Origin: Cardinalis cardinalis
Taxonomy: Eukaryota; Chordata; Aves; Passeriformes; Cardinalidae
Reading direction: 5' to 3'
Assembly: GCA_014549065.1 (NCBI GenBank)
Contig: JACDOX010000038.1
Span: 3,975,719-4,039,718, forward strand
DNA: 64,000 nt
Shown: positions 24,929-34,919 of the stretch, piece by piece
Position numbering within the stretch: the first letter of the stretch is position 1
Layout of the letters: the number at the start of each line of letters is the position of its first letter
Notes under the pieces: generated by a model
The model's database searches: none
Seen by the model: the letters and a program-made list of their open reading frames with translations, nothing else
Told to the model about the DNA's origin: nothing
Translations under genes and position numbers: made by a program

Positions 24929-25007
24929 GTTTCTCCACGTCCTTTCACTCCTTCGCTTCCCTGCGGTGCTTTGCTCCTGCCTGCCGGCTCCCGGGACAGC
25001 GAGGCTC

Positions 25008-25060
25008 TGAGCTGGGCAGCGCGTCCCAGTCCGGCTTTATAGCCCCAGCCCACGTGAGCA
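25008..25060 (-). promoter_or_regulatory. HMOX1: HMOX1 core promoter: TATA box and upstream E-box
   Basis: On the gene strand CTATAAAG occupies 25035-25042, placing the transcription start near 25008 and giving a 5' UTR of about 80 nt before the ATG at 24926-24928. A CACGTG E-box lies at 25051-25056, directly upstream of the TATA box (about -45). Vertebrate HMOX1 genes have a TATA box and a proximal E-box bound by USF/Myc-type factors. From memory, a composite metal-responsive/Myc element at a similar distance was reported for the chick gene; I could not check this. Confidence 0.8.
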
Positions 25061-25896
25061 GCNGCGCTGACCTCAGAGCGGCACCAACTTCTTGCGGCCC
25101 CGCAGCACTTCCCTCCCGGCCCGCTGGCACCCGCTCCCGGCCCCAGCCCCCGGGAACCAGGAGGAAGTCACCAGATGCATCCTGATAACTAAGCAAAAAC
25201 AAGAGGACGTCCAGAAACTTCTCTTTTGAGGGTGCCTGGCTCTGTAACCCTTTCAGTGCCTTGCCCGTGGCAGGCAGAGCCCGGGTGCTGCCAGAGGCGC
25301 TCCTTGTCCTGGGCACGGCGGGGTTGGACGAGGAGGGTGGATTTACAGAGCTGATGCCTGGGACACAGAGGGCAGCCTCCTCGCCCTGCACCTCTCTGTG
25401 TGCCTTGCACCCTGCCTGGAGAGCCAATCCAGCCCTCACCCTCACCTGCTCGGGCACAGCTCAGGTACAGCCATCCCATCTCCCGTGGCTGCGCTCAGGC
25501 ACCACCAGCTCTGGCCCGCAGGTGCCAGATCTGCCCTTGTGCAGCTCCCCCTCGCCCTGGGCAGGGAGCCCTGTCACTTTGCACAGAGCCAGCACGGGTG
25601 TGCCAGCCCCCATGCGCAGCAAACCCCCCTCCATGCTCTCCTGCTCACGGAAACAATGGCATCTGATTTGTTTGACAGCTGGCTCCTGCCGTCACCACAG
25701 CAGCGTGCCGGGCAATTCAGGAAAATAGCGCACCCATCCCCTAGATTCCCAGCAGGCAGGGGTACCTGAAAAGATATCAGACAGCACTTGGGGGACACTG
25801 AGGAAGTCTGCAGAGACTTTCAAAGGCAAATAATTTCTCTGATTTGGAAAAAGGGTTGGACATGGTGCTTCTGCCCGTAGCTGTTGGTCTGCTGGG

Positions 25897-25950
25897 GTTT
25901 TTTTTATTTCTTTTTTTTTTGTTTGGTTGTTTTTTTTTGGTTTTTTTTTG
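25897..25950. repeat. T-rich homopolymer tract upstream of HMOX1
   Basis: Runs of 8-11 T are separated by short A, C or GG interruptions over about 54 bp. It lies about 0.9 kb upstream of the HMOX1 start. On the gene strand it is an A-rich tract. It may be the degenerate tail of an old retrocopy or simply a slippage-prone tract; I cannot distinguish these. Confidence 0.7.
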
Positions 25951-26413
25951 ATAAAGTGGTCAGTGAAGCAGCCAGCAGGTGAAGCTGGGCCCTTCTTTCC
26001 CACTTTCCCACCTGTAGCTATGCTGGAAGCTGGGCTAGCAGGGACAGGTGATGCACTGGCTGGCTGTACTTTGGAAAAGCGCACATTTGTGCTCAGCCAA
26101 AGGAGCAGAGCACCTAAAGCCACCATTCCCCTGCTTCTGTGGGTGTGAGAACCTCCCTGGTACGGTGGGGCCGGGGGTGGTGGGAGGCAGAGCCTGGGTG
26201 GAAGGAGGAGGGCTGTGGCATCTGCTGTCCCTCTGCAGCTGCCCGCCCTGTGGGTGCTGCCCCCCAAGCCAAGCCTGTCTNCGTGTCACTGCAGCCACAC
26301 CAGCCCCAGCCCCGTTGGGGGCTGTAGGTTCAAAGGTTGTTCTGGAAAGAGTATCCTTCCATGCTTCTTTTTTTGCCTCCAGCAGACATCTGGCATGCAG
26401 TGTTCAGGAAGGA

Positions 26414-26442
26414 TTACTCAGCATTTCCATCCTGACTCAGCC
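26414..26442 (+). promoter_or_regulatory. HMOX1: AP-1/ARE-like pair at about -1.4 kb of HMOX1
   Basis: TTACTCAGCA at 26414-26423 (one mismatch to the ARE/MARE half TGACTCAGCA) is followed by TGACTCAGCC at 26433-26442, which contains a perfect AP-1 core TGACTCA. The pair is 19 bp apart start to start. From memory, an AP-1 site at roughly -1.5 kb was reported to mediate arsenite induction of chick HMOX1. The position is similar, but I have not aligned them. Confidence 0.5.
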
Positions 26443-27984
26443 AGACTTTTCCTGTCTTGCTTTTGTCTTTTAAAGCAACAGTGCACGCTGGCAAAAGCTG
26501 ACATGTTCCATTCTTANCCCCATGCCACTGCAGACAATTTGCTTGCTTTTCTGGAAGGTAAAATAAATTTATCAGGATGTCTGAATCTTCAAAGCAAATG
26601 TGACAAAGCCCAAATCATCTCCTGAGAGTGCAGAGTCCATGTGTAGAGCAGAGAGCCCCATGGCCAGTCCCTCCTGAAAGCATTGAAACCACAGTTTGCC
26701 ACAGGAACAGCCCCAAAATGAATGCTTCCCTCTGGCATAACTCCTTAAAACTCTCATTTTCTGTCATTTTCAGTGAGTCCTATTCTGACAGGGGAAGCTG
26801 GAGCACAAATTGAACCTCTAGCTCTTGTGGAGAGAAGTAGGGAATAGAGGGAAATTACATGAGAATAAGAATTATATTATGAGAGTGTATTATTCATTTT
26901 GTGAAATACTATGAAAAAAACCCAATTCTCAAACCCTGCCTGTTCACCTGCAGCCCTGGCATTGCACCCAGTTCTTCCCAAGGACTTTATGGGTGCTTGC
27001 AAGCCAATGATTTTGTCCCCAGCATGCCCACCTGCCTTCTTCCAAGAAGCTGCATGCTTGGGGGCCGTATAAAAGATATATCCCAAAGTCCTTTTCCCTT
27101 TAATCCAGGATTGTGCTAGGTTTGAATGAGACTGGGGGAAGAAAGAGAGGGTCTCTAGTCATGTTGCTACCATTCCAGGTAGGTTTTCTGGCTTGTAANC
27201 ATAATGTCCCAGGACATGGAGCAGTATCCTCTGGCTCTTGGGGCTTTACCTTCCCCTGGGCAGGGCACAAGAGATGCAGCTCACCTCCGCCAGGAGATTT
27301 GCAAAGGTGCAGACAAGCAAGCCATGCCCCATAAGTGATTCTCTGATTTGGGTTTCTTGGGATGGAGTAGTTGTGAGACTCAGCCTAGTTCTCTGGAAAG
27401 GCCCAAATGCCCTGCAGCAAGATGGAAGGAGAACTGAAAGTGGGGTGTCATCATCTTTGCAGTTGCTGGCNTGGAGCATTTCTGCCCCCCCAGTGTTGGA
27501 TTGCTTCTGCTGTGCTGTTGCTTTCTGATGGGTGGGAGGTCAGTGCCACCGAGGGAGCCAATGTGCCAGCAGGGATTTGTGAGGGACCATCTCTNCCTCA
27601 AAGAGACCTCTGGAAGTTGGCACTGGAGAGCAATGAACGGGGAGGGAGGTGAGTGCTTTCAGTGGAAGGAGCAANCAGCTCCCAGAGCACAGTGGGCCAT
27701 GGGAAATCAGAGGCCAGCCCAGATCCAGGTCACTAGGAAATTCTGCTTGAACATCACTGAAGTCCCAGAGCTGCGGTCTCCGCTGTGCCTGCCAGCAGCC
27801 CTGCTGTCTCCTGCCCTTCCAGGAGCTGTGGCTCGGTGCTGCCAGAGCTGCTCACTGTGAGGACACCAGCAAAACTGCCCAGGGCATTTCTAGCAAAGAT
27901 GAATAAAGTAGCCTCAGGCAAGATATTTGTAAAAATTCTTGCTGGGCTTAAAAGCCTGTCTGCACATCCCAGCCCCTGAGAAAA

Positions 27985-27994
27985 TGCTGAGTCA
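27985..27994 (-). promoter_or_regulatory. HMOX1: Single perfect ARE/MARE half-site at about -3 kb of HMOX1
   Basis: TGCTGAGTCA on the plus strand is the exact reverse complement of the TGACTCAGCA repeated at 29610-29703. One exact 10-mer on either strand is expected about 0.1 times by chance in the whole window, so a fifth exact copy in the same intergenic region is notable. Confidence 0.6.
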
Positions 27995-29609
27995 CGAGAT
28001 GGGAGGTGAATGGTTAAAAACAACAGAAAGTTATTGAGGGGTCAGTGTTTCCATGTGGAACAGGGAAGTGAGGAATTTTCTCCTCCGTGTACATTAACAG
28101 CCTGTTTTGCCNGTAGATTTATGGCCAGAAATGTCCAGTTACACAGGCAGTCACGGGATGCCAAGTCAGCTCTCTGTGTCCCTTGTGGGCAGCGCTGTTC
28201 CGCGCTGGGCTCTGGCAGCAGCTCCCAGCGGCTTCCGCGGGGAAAACTGGCCTTAGCCAGCTCAGAGGGGCTCATGGGCTCTCTCAAACCGTGACACAGC
28301 AAAATGCAGCTGCCTCGGAATGCTGAGTGCAAGCCAGGCAGCTGAATCATCACTCAGGACCAGGATTTGCTGTGTAATGCTAGGGGAAAAAGGAGTTACA
28401 GTAACTGCTTAAAATGACTTGCTGGAGAAAGGAGCCTGTGCTGGAGTGTACAGGGATATCCTGTGTGTTAATTTGCGTTTACCAAAGGGAGATTACCTCT
28501 CCCAGCCCCACCTTGGCAGAACTGACNGTGCTCCCTGCTCTCTGAGCATCTAAAAATCCCAGTCTAGATCAAAGATACAGGTGGAGAAAAAGGAGGTCGA
28601 GAGTCCAGTGCCCTGGAAATCCCTATGGAGAGCCCAGGCACTGCAGCTGTCCATGGGGCTGGCACTGCTGGTACCTTTGGAGGGTTGTATAGACAGGCAT
28701 GGCTGTGCTAGGCAACCCCCCCACACAGGAACCCTGGAAAACGGTGTGGTGGGAAATGGAGGCACAAGCAAATTTCCCAGGATAAATGAACCAGCATGAC
28801 AAAAATAGGAAATGCAGATTACAATAAATATTTTCATAGATGTATGGGTAAATGTGTGCTGCAGCACACTGGTGTCTCCAGCACATAGCTGTGAGCAAGG
28901 AGAGAGCCTGGGCTGTCTGGAAACAGAGCAGGGAGAAGGAGGGAGAACAGAGCAAGTGCCCTGCAAGGCATGGGCCTGACCAGAGTCAAGCAGTGACCTT
29001 AAGCACACAGCAGGTGATGGGTACACTGGGCTGAAATTTTGGGAGAGGGTGCATAGAGCCCACCATACTTCCTAGAGACTTGGTGGTCATGGGAATCCAT
29101 CCTGTGTCCAGCTAGGAGCTGCTTTGGTAGCCAGAGGGAGGCGTGGAAGGGAATGGGGCAGTTTGCAAATAAAAATCCCATTTGTGCAAATGTTTCAGTC
29201 AGTGCTGCTGCCTCCTTTGTTTCAGTGCCACAACCGTGGAAAACAAAGTGTGCCCTGACTGTGAGACAGAACAAACCATGAAACTTTGGATTTGAAAAAT
29301 CACACGTATCAACAAAGAGGACCTTGTACCACAGTGCTCACACCCTTTTCTCAGGAGAAGGAGGAACGGGAAGCCGAGTTTCGCACAGAAAATGAGACCC
29401 AAGTCCCCCCTCCCCACAAGGTTTCCAAATCGCCTCTGCTTGGTTCCCTAGTCCAGGGTNCAGGAGAAGTGCTGGGCCGCAGGAAGGGGCTGTTTCTGGA
29501 GATTTCTGCAGTGTTCCGGAGCACCGGGAGCGGGGCCAGGAGCAGCCGCTGCAATCTCAGCGCAGCGGAGGCGCCGCCCTGCGCGGAGAGCCCGGCGCGG
29601 AGCGCGCCG

Positions 29610-29703
29610 TGACTCAGCAGAGCCCCTCGCACAGCTGACTCAGCATCGGCCCGGCCTGACCCTGACTCAGCAGCACGCCCAGCTGGGAAAAGGTGACTCA
29701 GCA
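29610..29703 (+). promoter_or_regulatory. HMOX1: Cluster of four identical AREs/MAREs, candidate HMOX1 E1-type stress enhancer
   Basis: The 10-mer TGACTCAGCA occurs exactly at 29610-29619, 29636-29645, 29663-29672 and 29694-29703, all in the same orientation, at 26, 27 and 31 bp spacing. Each contains the antioxidant response core TGACnnnGC and the TRE-type Maf half-site. The cluster lies 4.6-4.7 kb upstream of the HMOX1 start in a CpG-dense patch. Mammalian HMOX1 is controlled by distal enhancers, E1 at about -4 kb and E2 at about -10 kb, built from repeated TGCTGAGTCA stress response elements bound by NRF2-small Maf and repressed by BACH1-small Maf in the absence of heme. Position, sequence and multiplicity match E1. 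Control of HMOX1 is inferred, not shown. Confidence 0.85.
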
Positions 29704-32700
29704 CTAGCGGGAGCCGGGTTTGGGGGCTGATGCCCTGGCGGAACGTGCGGCATCACTTGCAGCCACAGAGTGTTCCCCTTTCAGCTGTCCTTCCCAGAGC
29801 TCCCGGGTGAGGCAGGAGGGCTGGTGTTCCGAGCTGGGAAAGCTGCAGCCCTCTCTGACCCGGGGATGCGGGGGATTGCCGTGTCCATCTGCTGTGGGAC
29901 CGGGGCAGTCTCTGCTCCATACGGGAGAATCGAGGCATAGGAACTCTGGGGTGCCAGATGGGCGCCCGCCTTTCACCTGTGCTAGTGCAAAACAGCAAAC
30001 CCAGGAACAATGTATGGGAATGAATCCATTTTAGAGACTGGCATTCGGGATGTGCCAAATTTAAGTGACTTAAGATGCACACAGGGTGTCTGTGGCACAG
30101 ACTGTGCTCCCTCCTTCACTCATTACCAAAGATCGCTCCAGGGCAGGCAGGNAGGACCTTATTTACTCCACCGAACTGCTCTCTGTCTTGGGAGGGTGAC
30201 AGATACATGCTGACAAAGAGAAATAAGCCAAAGAAGGGTTAGAAAGGGCAGATATCACTTCAAAGACCTTAGTTTAGGGCAGACTGGGCTCAGCATTGGA
30301 GAGCCCTGTACACTATGGAGCTTANGGAATGCAGCTGGTACAGCGAAAGAGCCAGAACGCCTCCCTTTTGGGGGCATGCATTCCCCAGCATCCCAGGCCC
30401 CGAGGAATCAGGGCTTTGGGCTCAGCCCTTCCCCTGAGCGTCGCTGGGCCCAGCAGGACCTCGAGGCGGTGGCGGCAGCTCTTTAGCTAAATAATCATTA
30501 ACAAGGCGACGTGGGATTTGAATTGAAGTGTTCGATTGCCGGGTGTGATCTGGCAGAGGCCGAGAGGGACCAAAGGTACAGGGCAAGTCGTGAGACTGGG
30601 GGTGCCTGGTGTGGGGTGAGCCACCCCCTGATTGCCCGGCTGGAGCTGGTGGTTCATGGTGTGCATGCCAGCACAAAACATGTCCCTGCCCAGGGGCAGC
30701 GGGGCACTGCTGGCAGATCACCCACACCTTGACTTTTTAAATTTTTTTTTTCCTTCTTCTTTTTTGGACTAAGACTGCTAAAGAGCTCAGAGAAATTGCC
30801 ACCTCCTTCTCGCTGAGACTGATCTGGCATTTAAGATTTTTTTTTTTTTTTTGGTCAAGCAGCTAAAAATACCAGTGAAGTGCCTCACAGCAACCTTTCT
30901 AAACACAGATTTTCCTACCACTCTGTGCTNGTGAAAGAAACTCCCCATAAGCCACAGGAAAGCCGTGTCCTTGCTTCACCCTGCTGTCAAATTTACTTTG
31001 TGCCTGATCCATGCTTTTCTGCCGAGATTGGCCAGGAAAACAAGTGCCTGGATACAGGCACATGCAGCTTTTCTGTGCTGCGAGGGAATCCCTGATCCCC
31101 CCAAGAAAATCCCTGCTGCAGAGCTCCCAGGACTCTCCCTGGCAGGGCTGAGCCCCCAACCTCTCTGTTGCAATCTCTGTTGCGCAGTGTAGCAACCCCT
31201 GCACCCCCGTCCAAGTCCAAGACCGCCTGGCAAGAGCCAATGTCCAGCCTTGCAGGAGGGCTGCTGGAGACAGCACTGCAGCACACTTGGACTCATGGGG
31301 AGTGATCCTGACAGTGGCCATCTCTCTTCCCTTGCTCTTGAGCACTGCAGCACCTACTTTTCCTCTCATTTATTTATATCATCTCCATCCACCCTTAGCA
31401 GCACCAACAGTAATCTAAAGGAAACGGGAAGTGGCTTTATTCTCATTTCGTGAAGGGAGGGAGAATTTTGTTATTCAGAATAAGCTTTGGGGAAGTCTTG
31501 ACATGGCAAAGCAACACGAAAGTCCTGTGGAATGGAGAACAGCCTCCCCAGTGTACTGGCTTGGGACACTTCTGTGCTGACTTTGTGAGACAATGCTGTG
31601 GGAAATCAGGATGTATTTTTGTTGTCACCCTTTAAAAACAATTCATGTACTATTTGGAGGTTAGTGGTTGGTAAAAGAGAAACATGTAATTTTTTGCCTG
31701 TATGAATGTGATGCTGGCATGCCCAGTATCACGCTACCCAAACATCATGGAAATTCTCATTAACTTTTAGTGTATATTTAGTTTTTAGAGATGTCAAGCA
31801 ACTCTGACCCAGTACAAGGAAGTTATGTCTTTCTTCATCTGGCATAGCAACAGCTGTTCTGGGTCATGCAAAATATCTGTCCAGGTCAGGATCCTGTTCC
31901 CAGAGTGGTTATTAATGGATGCCTAGGCAGAGCACAAGCACCCCTTCCCGTCCTCCGTGCAGTCACAACGTGTGGCTGAATCCATGTTCTGGAGTGGTCG
32001 CTGTGCGGGGCCGCGCAGGGCTGATGGCTGCAGCATAACAGACTACGGAAAAACTTTGTTTTGTTTCTGTCCCCGGAGGTGGCAGAGCCTTCTAAGCAGG
32101 TCACTGCCGAGGGAGGGGCTGTTCTCTGCAATCGGGAAGCCCGGGCTGGGTGTGCGAGGGACCACGGCCATCTGGTGGTCAGAGCGAGCAGCGCTGTTCT
32201 TTCTAAAACAACATCAGAAAACTTAAAACTGGAAAGGCATTTAAAAGAATTCCTTACAGTGCTGTCATTTTTTTTTCTTTTTCGCAATCATGAAGCAGTT
32301 TTTGCCAATGCGAAGTGCCCAGCCTCTAATTAATATGATCCCTTGCAGAGCTAGCAGGTTTTTTTTCCCTCAAGTTCCTTCTCAAAAGATACCCTGCAAA
32401 ATTATTCAAGCTATTACTGGTATAATCTATAATAAGTATGACAGTACTAATTTGGAATCTTTCCATGCCTTCATCCTTGAAAAAGAGCTNCCTTGTCACA
32501 GTTGGATAAATCTCAATGAAAAGCACTGTGACCATGGCTGGCTGCACAGTCGAGAGGGGACAGGCTCACCCCAGGAGCCACAAGCAGCACTCTGAATTTT
32601 CACCTGTTGGCCATCGATTCTAACTGACCTCGCTTGGCAGACACCAAAAATGCTTTCCATCTGTTTGTCCCTTGACGAAAATAGCAGCAACCCCTTTCTG

Positions 32701-33276
32701 CTGCACTCAAGTCTTCTTTGGAGACAGCTCCTTCTTGCCTTTGCCAGGTCCTGTGCTGGCTGCTTGGGAAATTAAAAACAAGGTGAGGGTGAAGATGGGG
32801 TCTTTGTCCTGAGGTGGGCTCAGGGCATCCCAGAGGCAGTAAGGAGGAGTTTGAACTCCCCATAATCAGGATATTCATTCACTCAGGATGTCTTTGTTTC
32901 TCCTTTCAGGGAATTTGCAGGCAGTGCTCTGAGGGAGCTGGAGGCATGAACCAGTGTTAAAGCATCACCAGTGTGAACAGGCTGGTACTGTGCACAAATG
33001 CTGACGGGGCACCAGGAGCCCTTCCTTCCCAGCTGAGGCAGGCAAGCCTGAGGCCAGGAACTGGCCAGGGGGCTGGGCCTTGCTTGTTCTGGAGGCCTTT
33101 CTGGCCCCACAGCTACAGAACCAGCCTGTGTTCCATCATGACCCTGCTCTTGCTTCCCCTCCTGCACGTGCTTCAGCAGGGGAAGCTCAGCCCTTTTGCC
33201 CTTCTTCAGATGACATTTTCAAATCCACTCAGCTTCCTTTTAAGGATCCCTCTCACAGTTCCCACTCAGCTGGATA

Positions 33277-33345
33277 CTGGAGAGACGATATAGGGACAAC
33301 TGAGGATGACACTGGAGAGACGGTATAGGGACAACTGAGGATATG
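33277..33345. repeat. 35-bp tandem duplication
   Basis: A 35-bp unit beginning CTGGAGAGACG is repeated twice, at 33277 and 33312, with one clear substitution (CGATATAGGG versus CGGTATAGGG) in the aligned part. It lies in the intergenic DNA downstream of TOM1 and has no visible coding role. Confidence 0.8.
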
Positions 33346-33711
33346 TCCTGTGGATACCAGAGGGCCCTTTAGTAGCAAATGTATTCCTTGCATGTCTTTA
33401 TAAGAGACTTATGGGCTGCAAGGTGGGTATTCAGATCTGGTCGCAAGACACAGGGGGAAAGGAGAGGAGGTAGCTCACCCTCTTGCTATTTTGAGATGGC
33501 TTGTAATCACCTCCCCACAAGACTGTAGTAAAAAGCAGGGAGCACCCTCAGCCCCCATGCTGTTCTCTCAGCACCAGTGCCCTTGCCTTTTCATGGAGAG
33601 CAAATGTGGCTGCATGGTTTCATCCCTCTTCTCCCCACAGCATCCTCCCCTCCCCACACCAGCACTGACAGTACACACCATGCCTTCAAGGGAGGCTCAA
33701 GTCTTTGCTCC

Positions 33712-33717
33712 TTTAAT
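33712..33717 (-). terminator. TOM1: Candidate ATTAAA polyadenylation signal of TOM1
   Basis: Reading leftward from the TOM1 stop codon I found no AATAAA on the minus strand in the first 1.2 kb. The first common variant met is ATTAAA at 33712-33717. If used, the 3' UTR is about 1.2 kb. The assignment rests only on the hexamer. Confidence 0.35.
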
Positions 33718-34919
33718 GTGCAGTAAAAAAAGACAACTCTCCCACTCTCAACAAGAAATCCCACGAGCAGGAGCCCTGAGCTTGGCACCCTCCTCCCTGG
33801 CTTTCATTTACAAGTGAGCAGCATGTGCAGTTTGCTCTGAAGGGTTTTTTCCCCCCATGTGCAGATGAACTTCTGGCTGCTGCAGGGCTGTTCTACTGGC
33901 ATGAGATGACTGATGTCTCACTTCCCCTCTGCGCTCACTGGCTGAACAAGCTTCTGCAGCAACAGCACGTTCCCACTGGTGTAACAGTGCGGATGGAAGG
34001 GCCTCCTGCTTTAGGGGGACACAGCTCTGTGACCCTGGCACGCACAGCCATCCCAAGGGAGTCTGCAGCATTGGCCTGGCTCAGAGGGACTCCCCACACC
34101 ACGGCACAATGTGGTGGAAGGCATCAGTGGAAGGGAGAGAGGGAGGTAGGATCGCACTGGGATAAAAGTAGGATAATGGAGAATTAAATTAACAGCAAAT
34201 AGTTTGCTGAAGGCACATCCTACCCCCTGGGAGAGAGCCCCTTCAGCCTGGGGTACTGCTGGCTGCTGTGCAATGGAAACATNTGGGCTGTGGGCAGGAT
34301 TCTGGATAAACTGATGGGGAAAGGGAAGCGAGGAAGAGAAGGGGCTGTGAGTGGGAAGGTGTTGCATACCATAAGCACTTGTGCAAGAGAGGTTAGAGCA
34401 ACAGGGTCCCTCTACCATTATTAGTGTTCCTCCTCGGCAACAAGTGATGCTTCACATCCCCGTGCTTTCCAGTCTAACACTGGCAGGCAGAGGGCTGGAG
34501 ATACATTCTAGGGGAGGGGTGAGGAAAAAGGCAGGCAGGAATGATTTCAGCAGCAGACTGCAGCCTCTCCTGTTTCTTGGGCAAGATCTCTAACTACCTC
34601 ACTGGAGAGTAGGATGGGGGAGCTTCTTCTGGAGCTTCTTCTGCTTTGCCCACTCTGTACCATAAAAAGAAAAGCCCACTGAANTCCCACATTCTCTAGC
34701 AGCTTTGAAACCCCCTTTACAAGTCTATTGTATGATATCCCTAAACACAACAAAGATTATCTGAAGTCTGAAAGCAGCTTAAAAATAAAAACAACTCAAA
34801 GGTAAAACAGGAAGAGAATGGAGGAAGGGGACAGAGTCCTTCCTCTGCTGGCCCCTGGTTGGAGGCAAGCAAAANAGCACACACAGCCTCTTGCTCCACA
34901 GCACACCAGTCCATAGCAT

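Larger units (their letters stand above)
25061..33711. other. HMOX1 upstream / TOM1 downstream intergenic region
   Basis: About 8.6 kb lie between the HMOX1 promoter and the inferred TOM1 3' end. I found no exon with splice support. It holds the response elements listed separately, a CpG-dense patch around 29500-29690, T tracts at about 30740 and 30839-30852, and an AT-rich segment around 32220-32480. Long open frames here overlap in several frames and are not called. Confidence 0.5.

Noticed and set aside
25897..25950. T-rich tract as the counterpart of the human HMOX1 (GT)n promoter repeat
   Set aside because: It is a T homopolymer-type tract about 0.9 kb upstream and not a GT dinucleotide repeat near the start. 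Nothing links the two.
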